Shown in pieces: positions 1 to 9,124 of a stretch of DNA of 64,000 bases; the first letter of the stretch is position 1; each line of letters opens with the position of its first letter. The stretch is from Lentzea terrae (GTDB lineage Bacteria > Actinomycetota > Actinomycetes > Mycobacteriales > Pseudonocardiaceae): assembly GCF_003265345.1 (NCBI RefSeq), contig NZ_QFWW01000031.1, positions 1 through 64,000 on the forward strand. Reading direction: 5' to 3'. A program made the translations under genes and the position numbers. The notes below the pieces were generated by a model that saw only the letters and a program-made list of their open reading frames with translations, ran no database searches and was not told where the DNA came from.

Positions 1-113
1 TGCTCAGTCCCGACGACTATGAGAAGTCACTCCGAGCGGCTGCCTGAACTTCTTAAGCCCCTGTCCACCGTTCGGGGTGAACCTCAGGCACCAGCGGCGG
101 CGCGACCCTCACC

Positions 114-1631
114 GAAGCGCTGGGCGTCCGCGCCCAGCGAGGATCGCAACTGGCCATGGCGCTGCGCATCGCCGGTGCCGGTAACGAAGCGCTGGGCGTC
201 CGCGCCCAGCGAGGATCGCAACGCGAACTCGGCTGCGCTGCCGACCGACCCGCACACGAAGCGCTGGGCGTCCGCGCCCAGCGAGGATCGCAACCTGTAC
301 CTCGCGTCGCGCGGCCCAAGTCCCTGCGAAGGAAGCGCTGGGCGTCCGCGCCCAGCGAGGATCGCAACTTCGACCCGCAGGGCAGTGGGGTTATCCGCTA
401 CCAGCGAAGCGCTGGGCGTCCGCGCCCAGCGAGGATCGCAACTTCGACCCGCAGGGCAGTGGGGTTATCCGCTACCAGCGAAGCGCTGGGCGTCCGCGCC
501 CAGCGAGGATCGCAACGTGAACGCCTGGCACTACGTGGGCGACGATCTGCGAAGCGCTGGGCGTCCGCGCCCAGCGAGGATCGCAACACCGGTGCCGGCA
601 ACCAGTTCTGGAGGCTCACCGAGAAGCGCTGGGCGTCCGCGCCCAGCGAGGATCGCAACGAGTACGGGGCGAACCTTGTCGAATACACGTGGCCGAAGCG
701 CTGGGCGTCCGCGCCCAGCGAGGATCGCAACGAGAACCCGCCGGTGGTCACGGTGACCACACGCAGGAAGCGCTGGGCGTCCGCGCCCAGCGAGGATCGC
801 AACGACAACATGGGCCACGGGCCCGCGTCGTACGGCAGGAAGCGCTGGGCGTCCGCGCTCAGCGAGGATCGCAACGAGGACTGGGAGACCGGCGAGCGCA
901 CCGAGGAGCCCGAAGCGCTGGGCGTCCGCGCCCAGCGAGGATCGCAACGACGTCACCATTCGTCTTTCCGCGAACGCGACGGTGAAGCGCTGGGCGTCCG
1001 CGCCCCACGGGGATCGCAACGACGAGTACACGTGGGAGGAAGGCGCCTGGTGGGCGGAAGCGTTGGGCGTCCTCGCTCAGCGAGGATCGCAACTGGATCA
1101 TGCCGGGACTTGGCGAAGCGTGGAACGTGAGCGCTGGGCGTCCGCGCCCCAGCCAGGATCGCAACGACTGGGAGACGACGGAGCTGACGAAGGATGCCAA
1201 GCAGCGCTCGGTGTGTGTATTCGGCGAGGATCGCAATAGCGCGGACACTACGTCGACGGCGTACAGCAGCGTCGATTGTTCGCGTTCGACGAGGATCGCA
1301 ACCAGCCCAGCAGGAACGTCTACGGGTCCGGATCGGGGGAAAAGCGTCGGGCGTCCGCGCCCACCGAGGATCGCAACCCCGCCACCGAACACGAGACCGC
1401 CGACATCGAGCAGAAGCGCTGGGCGTCCGCGCCCGGCGAGGATCGCAACTCCGGCCTCAAACGGTTGCCGATCAACGCCCAGCGCTTCACCCGTGAGCAG
1501 AACGTCACGCCTGAGCAGATCTGGTTGCGATCCTCGCCGAGCGCGGACGCACGGCGCTGCACAGGCGGTCGAGACCTACCGGCTCAACCGGGGTGTTGCG
1601 ATCCTCACCGAGCGCGGATGCCTGGCGCTGC
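114..1631 (+). CRISPR. CRISPR array, 37-nt repeats, with inverted degenerate tail
   Basis: Nineteen forward repeats start at 114, 186, 258, 332, 406, 480, 551, 623, 695, 767, 839, 912, 984, 1057, 1129, 1201, 1266, 1341 and 1413. The repeat begins GAAGCGCTGG and ends GGATCGCAAC, with a perfect 9-bp stem (CGCTGGGCG / CGCCCAGCG) around a TCCG loop. Spacers are mostly 34-38 nt. The first ten repeats are identical and decay starts at the eleventh, becoming heavy after 1200, so the leader end should be on the left (before 114). Spacers 369-405 and 443-479 are identical. No cas gene is recognisable to the right; cas genes, if linked, lie left of the window. The 37-nt repeat argues against type I-E (28-29 nt); I cannot assign the subtype. 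Confidence 0.97.
1464..1631 (-). repeat. Three degenerate CRISPR repeats in opposite orientation
   Basis: Reverse-complement repeats lie at 1464-1488 (hairpin deleted, 25 nt kept), 1524-1560 and 1595-1631 (both 37 nt, starting GTTGCGATCCTC). The gaps between them are 35 and 34 nt, so they keep normal spacer length. They follow the last forward repeat (1413-1449) directly, giving a tail-to-tail junction. Either the end of the array inverted or two arrays once converged here. Confidence 0.85.
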
Positions 1632-1815
1632 ACTGGACGAACGGGGCCAATTACACAACGTGCTCATCCAAATTACGATGCCATGGCCAACCCAGCGACA
1701 CGCCAGCGCATCAGCTCGGAACATTCCGGCGTGTCGTACGACGCATTAGGTTCCGATGAGAGGCCGACGATTCGCCAGCGGCGGAATGAGCCTGCACGGT
1801 CCCAACCGGGCCCCA

Positions 1816-1995
1816 CCACCACGGTCATGATCGCCACCACTGCACGACTTACCAGGTCGCCAGGCGATCAACGCTGTGGCAGCGATTTCTAACGCTGCCA
1901 ACGAGTACTGGATGTCGGGTGCAGGCTGGCACTCGATGTGGCACATTCGGCTGATGCCGCGATCGTGTTCGCATCATGCAGGCTGCATGACTGCC
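1816..1995 (+). repeat. Dispersed element, copy A (ends in ATGCAG palindrome)
   Basis: This stretch in the 520-bp gap between the CRISPR array and the XRE gene is homologous to 10454-10600. Both contain CGGTCATGA, then an AT-richer block that translates as AINAxAAIxNxANExW, then the 13-bp palindrome ATGCAGNCTGCAT. In copy A the upstream part is out of frame with the conserved block, so it looks like a decayed small coding element or a non-coding repeat. Apart from this I see no gene between 1632 and 2154. Confidence 0.55.
1976..1988. promoter_or_regulatory. ATGCAGNCTGCAT palindrome, site 1
   Basis: ATGCAGGCTGCAT, extended to TCATGCAG / CTGCATGA arms. Intergenic, about 165 bp before the XRE gene start at 2155. 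First of eight copies in the window; function unknown, operator-like in form. Confidence 0.7.
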
Positions 1996-2154
1996 AGGTG
2001 CTCGACGTATTGCTCCGGGCCGGTCTATCCGAACACTTGATGAAGGCTATGAGATCGCGGACCAGCGGCGGCTGCCGCATGCCATTCCCTGCCTCTTGTG
2101 ATGGGCAGTACGGTGTCTTTCCGTGCGGTTCTGGGGCGAATCGAAAGAGGCGAC

Positions 2155-3552
2155 ATGAGCGATGATGCCGCGATCTCGGACAGCGAGGATCACGCCTCGG
2201 AAGACAACATGCTCACAGCGATGCGCAAGGCACGGGGCATGTCTCGCGGCCAGGTTACCGATGCGGCCAATGCCTACATCCGAGCCCGCGAAGGGCTCAA
2301 CTCGGCCGAGGTGCTGAGCGAGGGTGTGCTCGGCAAGTTGGAACGGGGCGAACACAAGGCACCTCGTGGAGCACTGCGTCGGGAAGCCTTGCGGCATGCG
2401 CTCGGGGTGGACACCGACGCCGAGCTGGGATGGCCCGCGTTGCGCTCCGTGGTCAAGACCCCAGCGGCCGTCCGCGTTGCTGCCGGGGCCAGAGAACGTG
2501 CTGGGACCGCAGGCGACAGCTTGGACCTCGACTCGATTCTGGACGAGGCGACCAGTGGGGTGGCACGAGCCGCATCGATCACCGAGGCCCGGACGGTGTC
2601 GTCGACCGCCTTGCGGACCTATCGGTCCCGGCTGGCGAGCTTGTCCACCGACTTCGTGCACCGTCCGGCCGAGGAAGTGGGTCCGAAGCTGTATCGCTTG
2701 TGGAAGGACCTGTCGGTGCACCTTGAGCACGGTCTGCGGCAGCACCAGGGCCGGGAGGTATACCTGGTCGCGGGGATGATCTGCGTCGTGCTGGCCCACC
2801 TGTGTCATGTGCGCGGCCGACCACATCAAGGACTGGTGCACGCGGAGGCCGCCCTGCTCTGGGCGCGGGACGCCGGCCATCCGGAGCTGCTGGGGTGGAC
2901 GCTGGGGACCAAAGCGCTGTTGACCGGGTCCACCGAGGGACCGGTGGCAGCCTTGCAGCTCATCGAGCAAGCCAAGGACATCCTGCGTAGATCACCGCGG
3001 CCTGGCAGTGGCGCGGTCCGCCTTGCCTGCTACGAAGCGCGGTTTAGCGCCGAGGCGGGGCAACGTGACCGGGGGCTGGCGGCGATCCGGGCCAGCGAAG
3101 ATGCCACGGAAGCGCTGGGCAGGAGCGGGGCGGCCGATCTGGACGTCATCGGCGGCATCCTGAGCCTGGGCGAGCCGAAACGGGCCTCGCTGTGCGCGAA
3201 TCCCTACCTCAGGTTCGACTTGGCCGAGCGGGCCGAGCAAATCGCCTGCGCAGCGATCACCGGATTCCTCACAGGTCCGGCCGAGCAGCGTTCCTACGGT
3301 GATGTGGCGCTGTCGCAGCTGACGGTCGCGCAGGCCCGGTTGTCGGCCGGCAACCTCGATGGGGTGCTTAACGCGGTCCAGCCGGTCCTGGCACTGCCGC
3401 CGCCCCAGCGCATCGCACCCGTGCGCGAGCAACTGGGGCGCCTGGCGTCCGCGTTGAGCGCACCGCGCTTCCTCGGCACGGCCGAGGCCAACGAAATCCG
3501 GCAGGAGATCACAGAGTTTCAGAACCCGCCTGCGGCAACCTTGCCTATGTGA
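2155..3552 (+). CDS. XRE-family regulator with TPR-like C-terminal half
   Basis: 465 aa. Residues about 20-90 form an XRE-type helix-turn-helix region (LTAMRKARGMSRGQV through LERGEHKAPR, with the VLSEGVLGKLERG recognition segment). The remaining ~370 residues are helical and Ala/Leu/Arg rich, as in the large actinomycete XRE-TPR regulators. I chose the ATG at 2155 because GAAAGAGGCGAC precedes it; an in-frame start at 2098 would lack such a site. It ends with a GTGA overlap into the phosphotransferase, so the two are translationally coupled and the regulator may control it. DNA target unknown; a palindrome site lies upstream at 1976. Confidence 0.85.
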   Translation: MSDDAAISDSEDHASEDNMLTAMRKARGMSRGQVTDAANAYIRAREGLNSAEVLSEGVLGKLERGEHKAPRGALRREALRHALGVDTDAELGWPALRSVVKTPAAVRVAAGARERAGTAGDSLDLDSILDEATSGVARAASITEARTVSSTALRTYRSRLASLSTDFVHRPAEEVGPKLYRLWKDLSVHLEHGLRQHQGREVYLVAGMICVVLAHLCHVRGRPHQGLVHAEAALLWARDAGHPELLGWTLGTKALLTGSTEGPVAALQLIEQAKDILRRSPRPGSGAVRLACYEARFSAEAGQRDRGLAAIRASEDATEALGRSGAADLDVIGGILSLGEPKRASLCANPYLRFDLAERAEQIACAAITGFLTGPAEQRSYGDVALSQLTVAQARLSAGNLDGVLNAVQPVLALPPPQRIAPVREQLGRLASALSAPRFLGTAEANEIRQEITEFQNPPAATLPM

Positions 3553-4499
3553 CGCGCTCCGAGCCTGACAACCCGACCAAGGACCTCCTGCACCTCGGCC
3601 AGGACCTGGCCGCCGTGCTGCGCGCCGCGTGCTCGCGCGCAGGTCTCGATGACGCCGACGCACGTCTGATCCACCACTACGCCAACGTGGTGTGCCTGCT
3701 GCCCGCAGAGCGGGTGGTGGCACGCATCGCTCGGGACGGCCAGGTGGGTCGAGTGCAGACGGCGTTGCACCTCGCGCGGTGGCTTACCGATGTCCACGGG
3801 TATCCCGCGACCGCGCCGTTGCCCTCGCTGGAGCCGGTGGTCGTGGACGACAGCACGGTCGTGACGTTCTGGGCGTACTACCCGCAGCCGCCCGGTGTCG
3901 TCTCGCCGGACTCCGCGCACCTAGGGCGCCTGGTCCGCAGGCTGCATCAGCTGCCGACCCCGCCGGTCAATCTGCCCCTGCCCGTGTGGCAGCCGCTGCG
4001 ATCGCTGGAGGCGCTGGTTACGGGGCCGAACGGCTCGGCGGCGCTGTCGCGTGGCGATCAGCGGTGGCTGCTGAACCGCATCGACGAGGTCCGGCGCGAT
4101 CTTGCCGCGCTGGACTGGCCGTTGGGGTTCACGACCATTCACGGCGACGCGTGGGCGGGCAACTTGCTATGGGACACGGCAGCGACGGACGTCCCCGTGC
4201 GACTGGGCGACTGGGATACGGCGTGCCACGGCCCGCGCGAGGTGGATCTCATCCCGTCCTGGCACGCCGCAGTCCGTTATGGCCGAGGTCCGCAGTGGGC
4301 AGAGGCGTTCGCGTTGGCCTACGGCTACGACCTGAGCGCGTGGGATGACGGGTTCCCGATTCTGTTCGCCATGCGTGACCTCGTGCAGCTGGCGGGGCCG
4401 CTGCGCCGCGCCGCGGACGAGAGCACGTTCGCGGCCGCGGTACAGCAGCGCCTCGACGGCATCAAGGCGGGTGACCACAGCCGGTGGCGCGAGTTCTGA
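3549..4499 (+). CDS. Aminoglycoside phosphotransferase/choline kinase-family protein
   Basis: 316 aa, GTG start overlapping the preceding stop. The kinase-like catalytic core is visible: IHGDAWAGNLLWD near residue 198 (the Brenner-type HGDxxxxN motif, catalytic Asp and metal-binding Asn) and LGDWDTACHGPREVDL about 20 residues later (the metal-binding Asp). The family transfers phosphate from ATP to small hydroxyl substrates, including aminoglycosides, choline and homoserine. Pairing with an XRE-TPR regulator recurs in actinomycetes and does not point to antibiotic resistance by itself. Substrate unknown. Confidence 0.85.
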   Translation: MTRSEPDNPTKDLLHLGQDLAAVLRAACSRAGLDDADARLIHHYANVVCLLPAERVVARIARDGQVGRVQTALHLARWLTDVHGYPATAPLPSLEPVVVDDSTVVTFWAYYPQPPGVVSPDSAHLGRLVRRLHQLPTPPVNLPLPVWQPLRSLEALVTGPNGSAALSRGDQRWLLNRIDEVRRDLAALDWPLGFTTIHGDAWAGNLLWDTAATDVPVRLGDWDTACHGPREVDLIPSWHAAVRYGRGPQWAEAFALAYGYDLSAWDDGFPILFAMRDLVQLAGPLRRAADESTFAAAVQQRLDGIKAGDHSRWREF

Positions 4500-4964
4500 A
4501 GCCATACGCCGGCTGATCCTGGCCGGACTATTCCCGCCCCGGCATCCACGTGGTGCGAGGTACCGCGCGGCGACGTCTCGTCCGGACACCGTCCGAAAGT
4601 GCGTCCGAAAAATCCGCGCGGACTTTCGCACTAAAAAACGCACACGTATTAGGTATTCCCACGGTGCCTATTTGCCGCCATGATCTTCCACGTCACGTCG
4701 AGTCGACGCATTCGGCGCCAGCGTCCCGAGGGTCGCAATAGGACTTCTTCAGAGGTGAAGTGAGTGGGGATCACTGAGTGGCATGAAATCATTCGTCGCC
4801 CCGGCCCGTAATGCCGGCCCGTCCCGCCCGCGACCCGGTTGGATCGCCGATTCCGTCGGTCGTGGTGGCCAGTGCCTCAGTAGCGGCGTACCCCTGTCCA
4901 GCTTGAGACCGGCACGCACACATCCCCGCTGATCAGCTGAAGCACGTGAGGAGCACTGACCGAG
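4500..4964. other. Intergenic region with short repeats
   Basis: 465 bp with no supported gene. It contains direct GTCCGAAA repeats and a GTGCG / CGCAC dyad around 4599-4632, an AT-richer patch near 4630-4660, and at 4706-4738 a sequence resembling the 3' half of the CRISPR repeat (CGCCAGCG then GAGGGTCGCAAT). The promoter of the 4965 gene should lie in its right part. Confidence 0.4.
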
Positions 4965-5243
4965 ATGGCGGACAAGACCGCAATCAAAGGAAAACGGATC
5001 ACCGGTTCTGACCGCATCTCGATGGGTGAGGACCTGAAGGCGAAGTACGAGAAGGGGGCCAGCATCCGCGCCCTGGCCGAGGACACCGGCCGCTCGTACG
5101 GCTTCGTGCACGGAATTCTGGGCGAGTCCGGTGTGGTGATGCGCTCGCGTAGCGGACACGCCGTTCCAAGCTCGGCGCGCCCCAACGCGTCGATCGCGCG
5201 CACGGCGAACCGCCCGTCTCGAAACGCGCGCACGAGGTCCTGA
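4965..5243 (+). CDS. Small helix-turn-helix protein
   Basis: 92 aa. Residues 1-60 match a very common actinomycete small HTH family: basic N-terminus, DLKAKYEKGASIRALAEDTG, then SYGFVHGILGESGV as the recognition helix. Usual members stop soon after this block with a Gly/Arg-rich tail. Here the last ~30 residues (from PSSARPNAS) are Arg/Ser/Ala-rich and lie opposite an open minus-strand frame, so the 3' end may have been altered by rearrangement. Probably a small DNA-binding protein. GAGGAG lies 18 bp upstream of the ATG, weak for a ribosome site. Confidence 0.75.
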   Translation: MADKTAIKGKRITGSDRISMGEDLKAKYEKGASIRALAEDTGRSYGFVHGILGESGVVMRSRSGHAVPSSARPNASIARTANRPSRNARTRS

Positions 5244-5387
5244 TGCGGAATTCCAGTCGGGGCCAGAACGAGCGTCGCGGTGGTAGTGCAGCCGCGAGCG
5301 GCCTGGTTGCGGCCGGTGGTGACCGCGCTCAACCCAGCCGGCCCGTGCCAGCGCGTGGCGATCGCGTACCCGACGGCGCAGAGCGTC

Positions 5388-5400
5388 ATGCAGGCTGCAT
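5388..5400. promoter_or_regulatory. ATGCAGNCTGCAT palindrome, site 2
   Basis: ATGCAGGCTGCAT flanked by TC and CA, in the gap between the small HTH gene and the GPP34-like gene, about 95 bp before the chosen start at 5493. Confidence 0.7.
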
Positions 5401-5492
5401 CACACGATGCCGGGCGGCGCGGCTCCGCGATCGCATACGTCGTTCGATCCCGTGCTCCGCAGCCGTCATCCGTGCCTTCCTGGGGGCTCGTG

Positions 5493-6206
5493 ATGGGTAA
5501 CTGGATCTCCGCGCCGCCGCCGCAGAAGGCGGGCGATCAGTTGTGGTTGTGTGCACATGACCTCAAGGGTCGGGCACGGCTGACCCCGCGAGCTGTAGAG
5601 CTCGCCTGCGGGAGCGCGGTGTTCGGTGAGCTCGTCATCGACGGCTATCTGGAAGTCGTCGATGGACGGGCGCGATTGCTTGAACAGGGCTGGGAGCATT
5701 TGAAGGCCCCCTGCGTATTTCGGCGGCCCGCGGTTGTCCGGTGGCTGCTGGAGCGAATATCGGGCTCTCCCAGGACTGTCCTGGATGACTGGATCACCGA
5801 CATCGCACCAGACGCTCCACTGTGGATCGTGCGCCGTCTTGAGAAGCAGGGCATGGTCCGCCCGGTGCAACCCGGTCGGTTCGTGTTCTGGCGGACGACG
5901 CCCCGGTATGCGCCGGTGGACCTGAACGCGCCGCACCACCTAGGTGATCACCTCGCGATGGCGTTGCAGAGGCGCAGTTCCTTGACGGTGGTGGACGTGT
6001 TCCTGGCCGGACTCCTCCAAGCCACCCAACTGCACCACAAAGCGATCGCCGGGCTGCCTCACCTCGACGACCTCATCACCGCCGAGCTCCACACGCTGAC
6101 CCAGTCCACGGACACCGAGTCCGCTGTGTGCGAGAGGTCATTGAGCACGCTGCTCACCCACACACGGCAACTCATCAACACCGCTGTGCTCGCCCACACC
6201 CTCTGA
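5493..6206 (+). CDS. GPP34 (Golgi phosphoprotein 3)-like protein
   Basis: 237 aa. The N-terminal pattern DQLWLCAHDLKGRARL, followed by LACGSAVFGELVIDGYLEVVDGR and a helical region with DDWITDI and IVRRLEKQGMV, follows the bacterial GPP34/GOLPH3-like family. In eukaryotes this fold binds phosphatidylinositol-4-phosphate; the bacterial role is unknown, though in actinomycetes the genes are numerous and often next to regulators. ATG 5493 follows GGGGGCTCGTG; a longer frame to 5280 would run over palindrome site 2, so I prefer the short form. The amino-acid permease is 42 bp downstream on the same strand. Confidence 0.7.
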   Translation: MGNWISAPPPQKAGDQLWLCAHDLKGRARLTPRAVELACGSAVFGELVIDGYLEVVDGRARLLEQGWEHLKAPCVFRRPAVVRWLLERISGSPRTVLDDWITDIAPDAPLWIVRRLEKQGMVRPVQPGRFVFWRTTPRYAPVDLNAPHHLGDHLAMALQRRSSLTVVDVFLAGLLQATQLHHKAIAGLPHLDDLITAELHTLTQSTDTESAVCERSLSTLLTHTRQLINTAVLAHTL

Positions 6207-6248
6207 TCTTCCCTGCCACACCTACCTTTTCGGAGGAGTTCGTACGTC

Positions 6249-7772
6249 ATGTCTTCCCCTGGTTCCACCACACCGCCGAGAACCGGCGCCGCCGGTCGGA
6301 CGGTCGGCGTGCCGTACATGGCGCTGTTCGTGCTGTCTGCGGCCACACCGTTGACCGTGTTCACGGGCATCATCCCGACCGGTTTCGCCCAGACCGGCCT
6401 GATCGGGATCCCCGCGGCGTTCGTCGTGGTCGGTGTCGTCGTGAGCCTGTTCTTCGCCGGGTTCACGCGGATGGCGCCGCAAATCGGCAACCCAGGCTCG
6501 TTCGTTGGCTACATCGCTCATGGTCTGGGCCGAATCGCCGGCGTGGGCGGGGCAGCCGTGGCGCTGACCGCTTACAGCATCCTGTTGTGGGGGTTGTTCG
6601 GGTTTGTCGGCACGGCCGCCGCGCCGCTCGGACAGAAGTGGTTCGGCTGGGATCTGCCTTGGTGGGCCTACGCGCTGGGTGCGTGGGCGCTCGTGGGCTG
6701 GCTCGGCCACCGGCGCGTGCGCGACGCGGGCCGCGTCGTCGGTGTCCTGCTCGGTCTGGAAGTCGCGGCGATCGCCGTCTGCAGCGTGACGAACCTGCTG
6801 AACCCGGCGGGCGGGACTGTCACCACCGCCACGCTTTCACCCACGAACCTGTTCACGCCGGGATACGGCGCGGTGCTGGCGCTCGCGGTGATCGGTTTCA
6901 TCGGCATCGAGTCCGTCGTGGTGTTCGCCAAGGAATGCGACCGTCCACAGCGGACGGTGCCGTTGGCGGCCTATGTGACGATCGGTATCACCACCGTGCT
7001 TTACGCGGGCTGCTCGTGGGCGCTCAGCGTCGCGGCCGGACCTGATGGAATCGTGGGCGCCGCCCAGGCGCACGGCCCGGAACTCGTGTTCCATCTCGCC
7101 CGCCCGTATCTGGGTGATGCCGCCATTGACGTCCTACATCTCTTGCTGCTCACCAGCGTCTTGGCCGCGATGGTCAGCTTCCACAACTGCGGTGCGCGTT
7201 ACCTGCTTTCCCTGGGCAAAGAGCACGTGCTGCCGCGTGTATTGGGACGTACCTCACCGAAGACCGGTGCACCGGTGGCCGGCTCGTGGGTGCAGAGCGC
7301 CGCCACGCTGCTGGTGATCGCCGTCTACGCGGTGCTCGGCCTCGATCCCGTGCGGTTCTTGTTCTATTGGGCTGGGGCTTCTGGTGCAGTGGGTGTGCTG
7401 CTGCTGATGACCGCGACCGCCTGGTCGATCGTGCTCTACTTCGTTCGTGCCGCAGACCGGACGGCGATCCGGTGGTGGGCCATCGCGATCCTGGCCGCGA
7501 TCGGTGTCAGCTGGGTGCTGGTCGAAGCACTGACCCATTTCGCGTTGCTGCTCGGAGAAGCACCCGGCCCACAGCCCACACGAATCATCCTGGCCGTGTT
7601 CGGCGGTGTCGCAGCGATCGGCGTGACCTGGGCGGTGTGGCTGCGGCTCACCCGTCACCAGGACTATCTGGCCATCGGCCTCGGCGGCACGCGCGAGATC
7701 GATGTTGATCAGGGCGAAGATGGCGATCACCAGCAGGGTGAAGCCGCTCCGACCAGCTCCACCGGGCGGTGA
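6249..7772 (+). CDS. APC-family amino-acid permease
   Basis: 507 aa, about 12 hydrophobic segments through residue ~460 and a charged C-terminal tail. The N-terminal LFVLSAATPLTVFTGIIPTG, the GFIGIESVVVFAKECDRPQRTVPLA block around residues 215-240 (FxGxE plus E-x-x-x-P-x-R-x-x-P) and SFHNCGARYLLSLGKE near 315 are typical of the amino acid/polyamine/organocation family. It should import an amino acid or related amine across the cytoplasmic membrane. Strong ribosome site GGAGGAG before ATG 6249. It overlaps the downstream GNAT gene by 4 bp, so the two are probably cotranscribed. Confidence 0.9.
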   Translation: MSSPGSTTPPRTGAAGRTVGVPYMALFVLSAATPLTVFTGIIPTGFAQTGLIGIPAAFVVVGVVVSLFFAGFTRMAPQIGNPGSFVGYIAHGLGRIAGVGGAAVALTAYSILLWGLFGFVGTAAAPLGQKWFGWDLPWWAYALGAWALVGWLGHRRVRDAGRVVGVLLGLEVAAIAVCSVTNLLNPAGGTVTTATLSPTNLFTPGYGAVLALAVIGFIGIESVVVFAKECDRPQRTVPLAAYVTIGITTVLYAGCSWALSVAAGPDGIVGAAQAHGPELVFHLARPYLGDAAIDVLHLLLLTSVLAAMVSFHNCGARYLLSLGKEHVLPRVLGRTSPKTGAPVAGSWVQSAATLLVIAVYAVLGLDPVRFLFYWAGASGAVGVLLLMTATAWSIVLYFVRAADRTAIRWWAIAILAAIGVSWVLVEALTHFALLLGEAPGPQPTRIILAVFGGVAAIGVTWAVWLRLTRHQDYLAIGLGGTREIDVDQGEDGDHQQGEAAPTSSTGR

Positions 7773-8446
7773 CAGCCGTGGAGCACACCATCGAACGCGC
7801 CAGCACCGCACACCAGGTGATGTTGGCTGCCGCCGTCGTCGCGGCCAGGTTCCAGTACCTGGATACCACTGGCTGGCTCATCGGCGACCCGAACCGGCGC
7901 GGCGGGATCATGCTGAAGAACAACACGATGTGGGCTGAGCATGCGCTGGTTCACGGCGAAATCCACATCGTCACCAACATCGTGCTGCCCGGCGGCCGCA
8001 CTCGGTGGGCAAACGTGCCGCAGGCAGCGGCGATCTGGCTGCACTACAAGGATCTGGACAGCCCACCGCCGGTCCCCGCAGGGTATGAGGCCCGGCTCGC
8101 CGAGGACTGCGGCGAGTACGCCGACAAATTCGCCGCACTGGACAAGCTGTTCGAGAAGCACCACCCGCGCGATCGCGGTTCCCATCACTACCTCGCGTTC
8201 CTGGCCGCGATGCAGGAGGGACACGGGCAGGGCACCGCCCTGTTGCGGAACCACCTCATGCTGCTCGACAACCGCAAGCTCGGCGCCTACCTCGTTGCCG
8301 CCGACGAACGCTCCCGCGACCTGTACGCGAGACACGGCTTCGAACAGCTCGACCAAGCGCTGGAGCTGCCTGGCAGCGATGGCGCCGTCGAGCACGTCAT
8401 GTACCCGATGTGGCGCGACCCGCAGCCACGACAACCAACATCCTGA
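7769..8446 (+). CDS. GNAT-family N-acetyltransferase
   Basis: 225 aa, GTG start overlapping the permease stop (GTGA). The C-terminal half has the acetyl-CoA fold: HHYLAFLAAMQEGHGQGTALL (motif A, pyrophosphate loop variant GHGQGT) and AADERSRDLYARHGFEQLD (motif B). The N-terminal ~110 residues include GWLIGDPNRRGGIMLKN and MWAEHALVHGE and are less conserved. Coupling to the permease suggests acetylation of the imported amine or amino acid, which is inference. Confidence 0.85.
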   Translation: MTAVEHTIERASTAHQVMLAAAVVAARFQYLDTTGWLIGDPNRRGGIMLKNNTMWAEHALVHGEIHIVTNIVLPGGRTRWANVPQAAAIWLHYKDLDSPPPVPAGYEARLAEDCGEYADKFAALDKLFEKHHPRDRGSHHYLAFLAAMQEGHGQGTALLRNHLMLLDNRKLGAYLVAADERSRDLYARHGFEQLDQALELPGSDGAVEHVMYPMWRDPQPRQPTS

Positions 8447-8470
8447 CCAACCCCGGCACGGCATGAGCTG

Positions 8471-8483
8471 ATGCAGGCTGCAT
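8471..8483. promoter_or_regulatory. ATGCAGNCTGCAT palindrome, site 3
   Basis: ATGCAGGCTGCAT with flanking TG / CA, extending the dyad by 2 bp. It sits 24 bp after the GNAT stop and about 100 bp before the small secreted peptide gene at 8586. Confidence 0.7.
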
Positions 8484-8585
8484 CACCAGCCCGCGTCCTG
8501 GCACCGGTGCACGGGCTCACGGGCACCGCCGATCGTGCTGCCCGACATTCCCATTCGAATACCGACTAGAGCAGGAACACGCGTG

Positions 8586-8807
8586 ATGAAGCTCAGCACC
8601 GGTGCCGCGTCTGTAGCGGCCGCGGCCGCCGCGGCGCTGACCGCCATGACCGTTGCCGCGCTGGGCGCATCCGATCCGGGGGCGGTCGCTCCGCCGGTGT
8701 TCTCGCCCCCGCACGCACGCCCCACGGTGACGCCGCTGGTGCAGTACAGGCAGCTGAACACTCAGGCCGTGCCGCCAGACTCGACGGCAGCGCCGGCTCC
8801 TCACTGA
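8586..8807 (+). CDS. Small secreted or membrane-anchored peptide
   Basis: 73 aa. Residues 5-30 are an Ala-rich hydrophobic segment (SVAAAAAAALTAMTVAALG) that can act as signal peptide or anchor; the rest is Pro/Ala/Thr rich with no cysteine. An upstream in-frame ATG at 8535 exists, but the 8586 start gives the classical basic-then-hydrophobic order. No family recognised. Confidence 0.5.
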   Translation: MKLSTGAASVAAAAAAALTAMTVAALGASDPGAVAPPVFSPPHARPTVTPLVQYRQLNTQAVPPDSTAAPAPH

Positions 8808-9124
8808 GTCGGCACGGGCCTGTCGTGGCCCTCCATGAACTCGGCTCCGGCGGCTTTCGGTGTCGGACTGGAGCCGGGCCTACGCACCGCCGCGACGATG
8901 CATCCGGTCATTGACCGCGATGCCCGCGGTCGTGCCGGGTGGTGGTGCAGAACCTCCTCTCGCTGCACCACCACCCACCACAACCCGTGGGCACGGCGAA
9001 ATCGTTGCAAGACGACGTCTTTGCTCGTCCCAACGGTCTACCGCAGGGGCCTTCGTGATCTTCCGGACTCGTACAGAGAAGTCCGGATCTGTGTTGTCCC
9101 ATCAAGTAAGGAGGAAGTTCCACT

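Noticed and set aside
19..1130. Long ORFs with repeated KRWASAPSEDRN
   Set aside because: They read through the CRISPR array: repeat plus typical spacer is 72 nt, a multiple of three without stops, so frames stay open by chance.
3425..3455. CRISPR-repeat-like words in the XRE gene
   Set aside because: Short similarity within conserved coding sequence; no hairpin.
4706..4738. Isolated CRISPR-repeat-like sequence
   Set aside because: Only the 3' half resembles the repeat and there is no second copy or spacer.
4877..5389. 170-aa minus-strand ORF with the protein-like stretch PTGIPHQDLVRAFRDGRF
   Set aside because: More than half is antisense to the small HTH gene and no ribosome site or family is evident. 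The first ~80 residues may be a gene remnant, so I only mention it.
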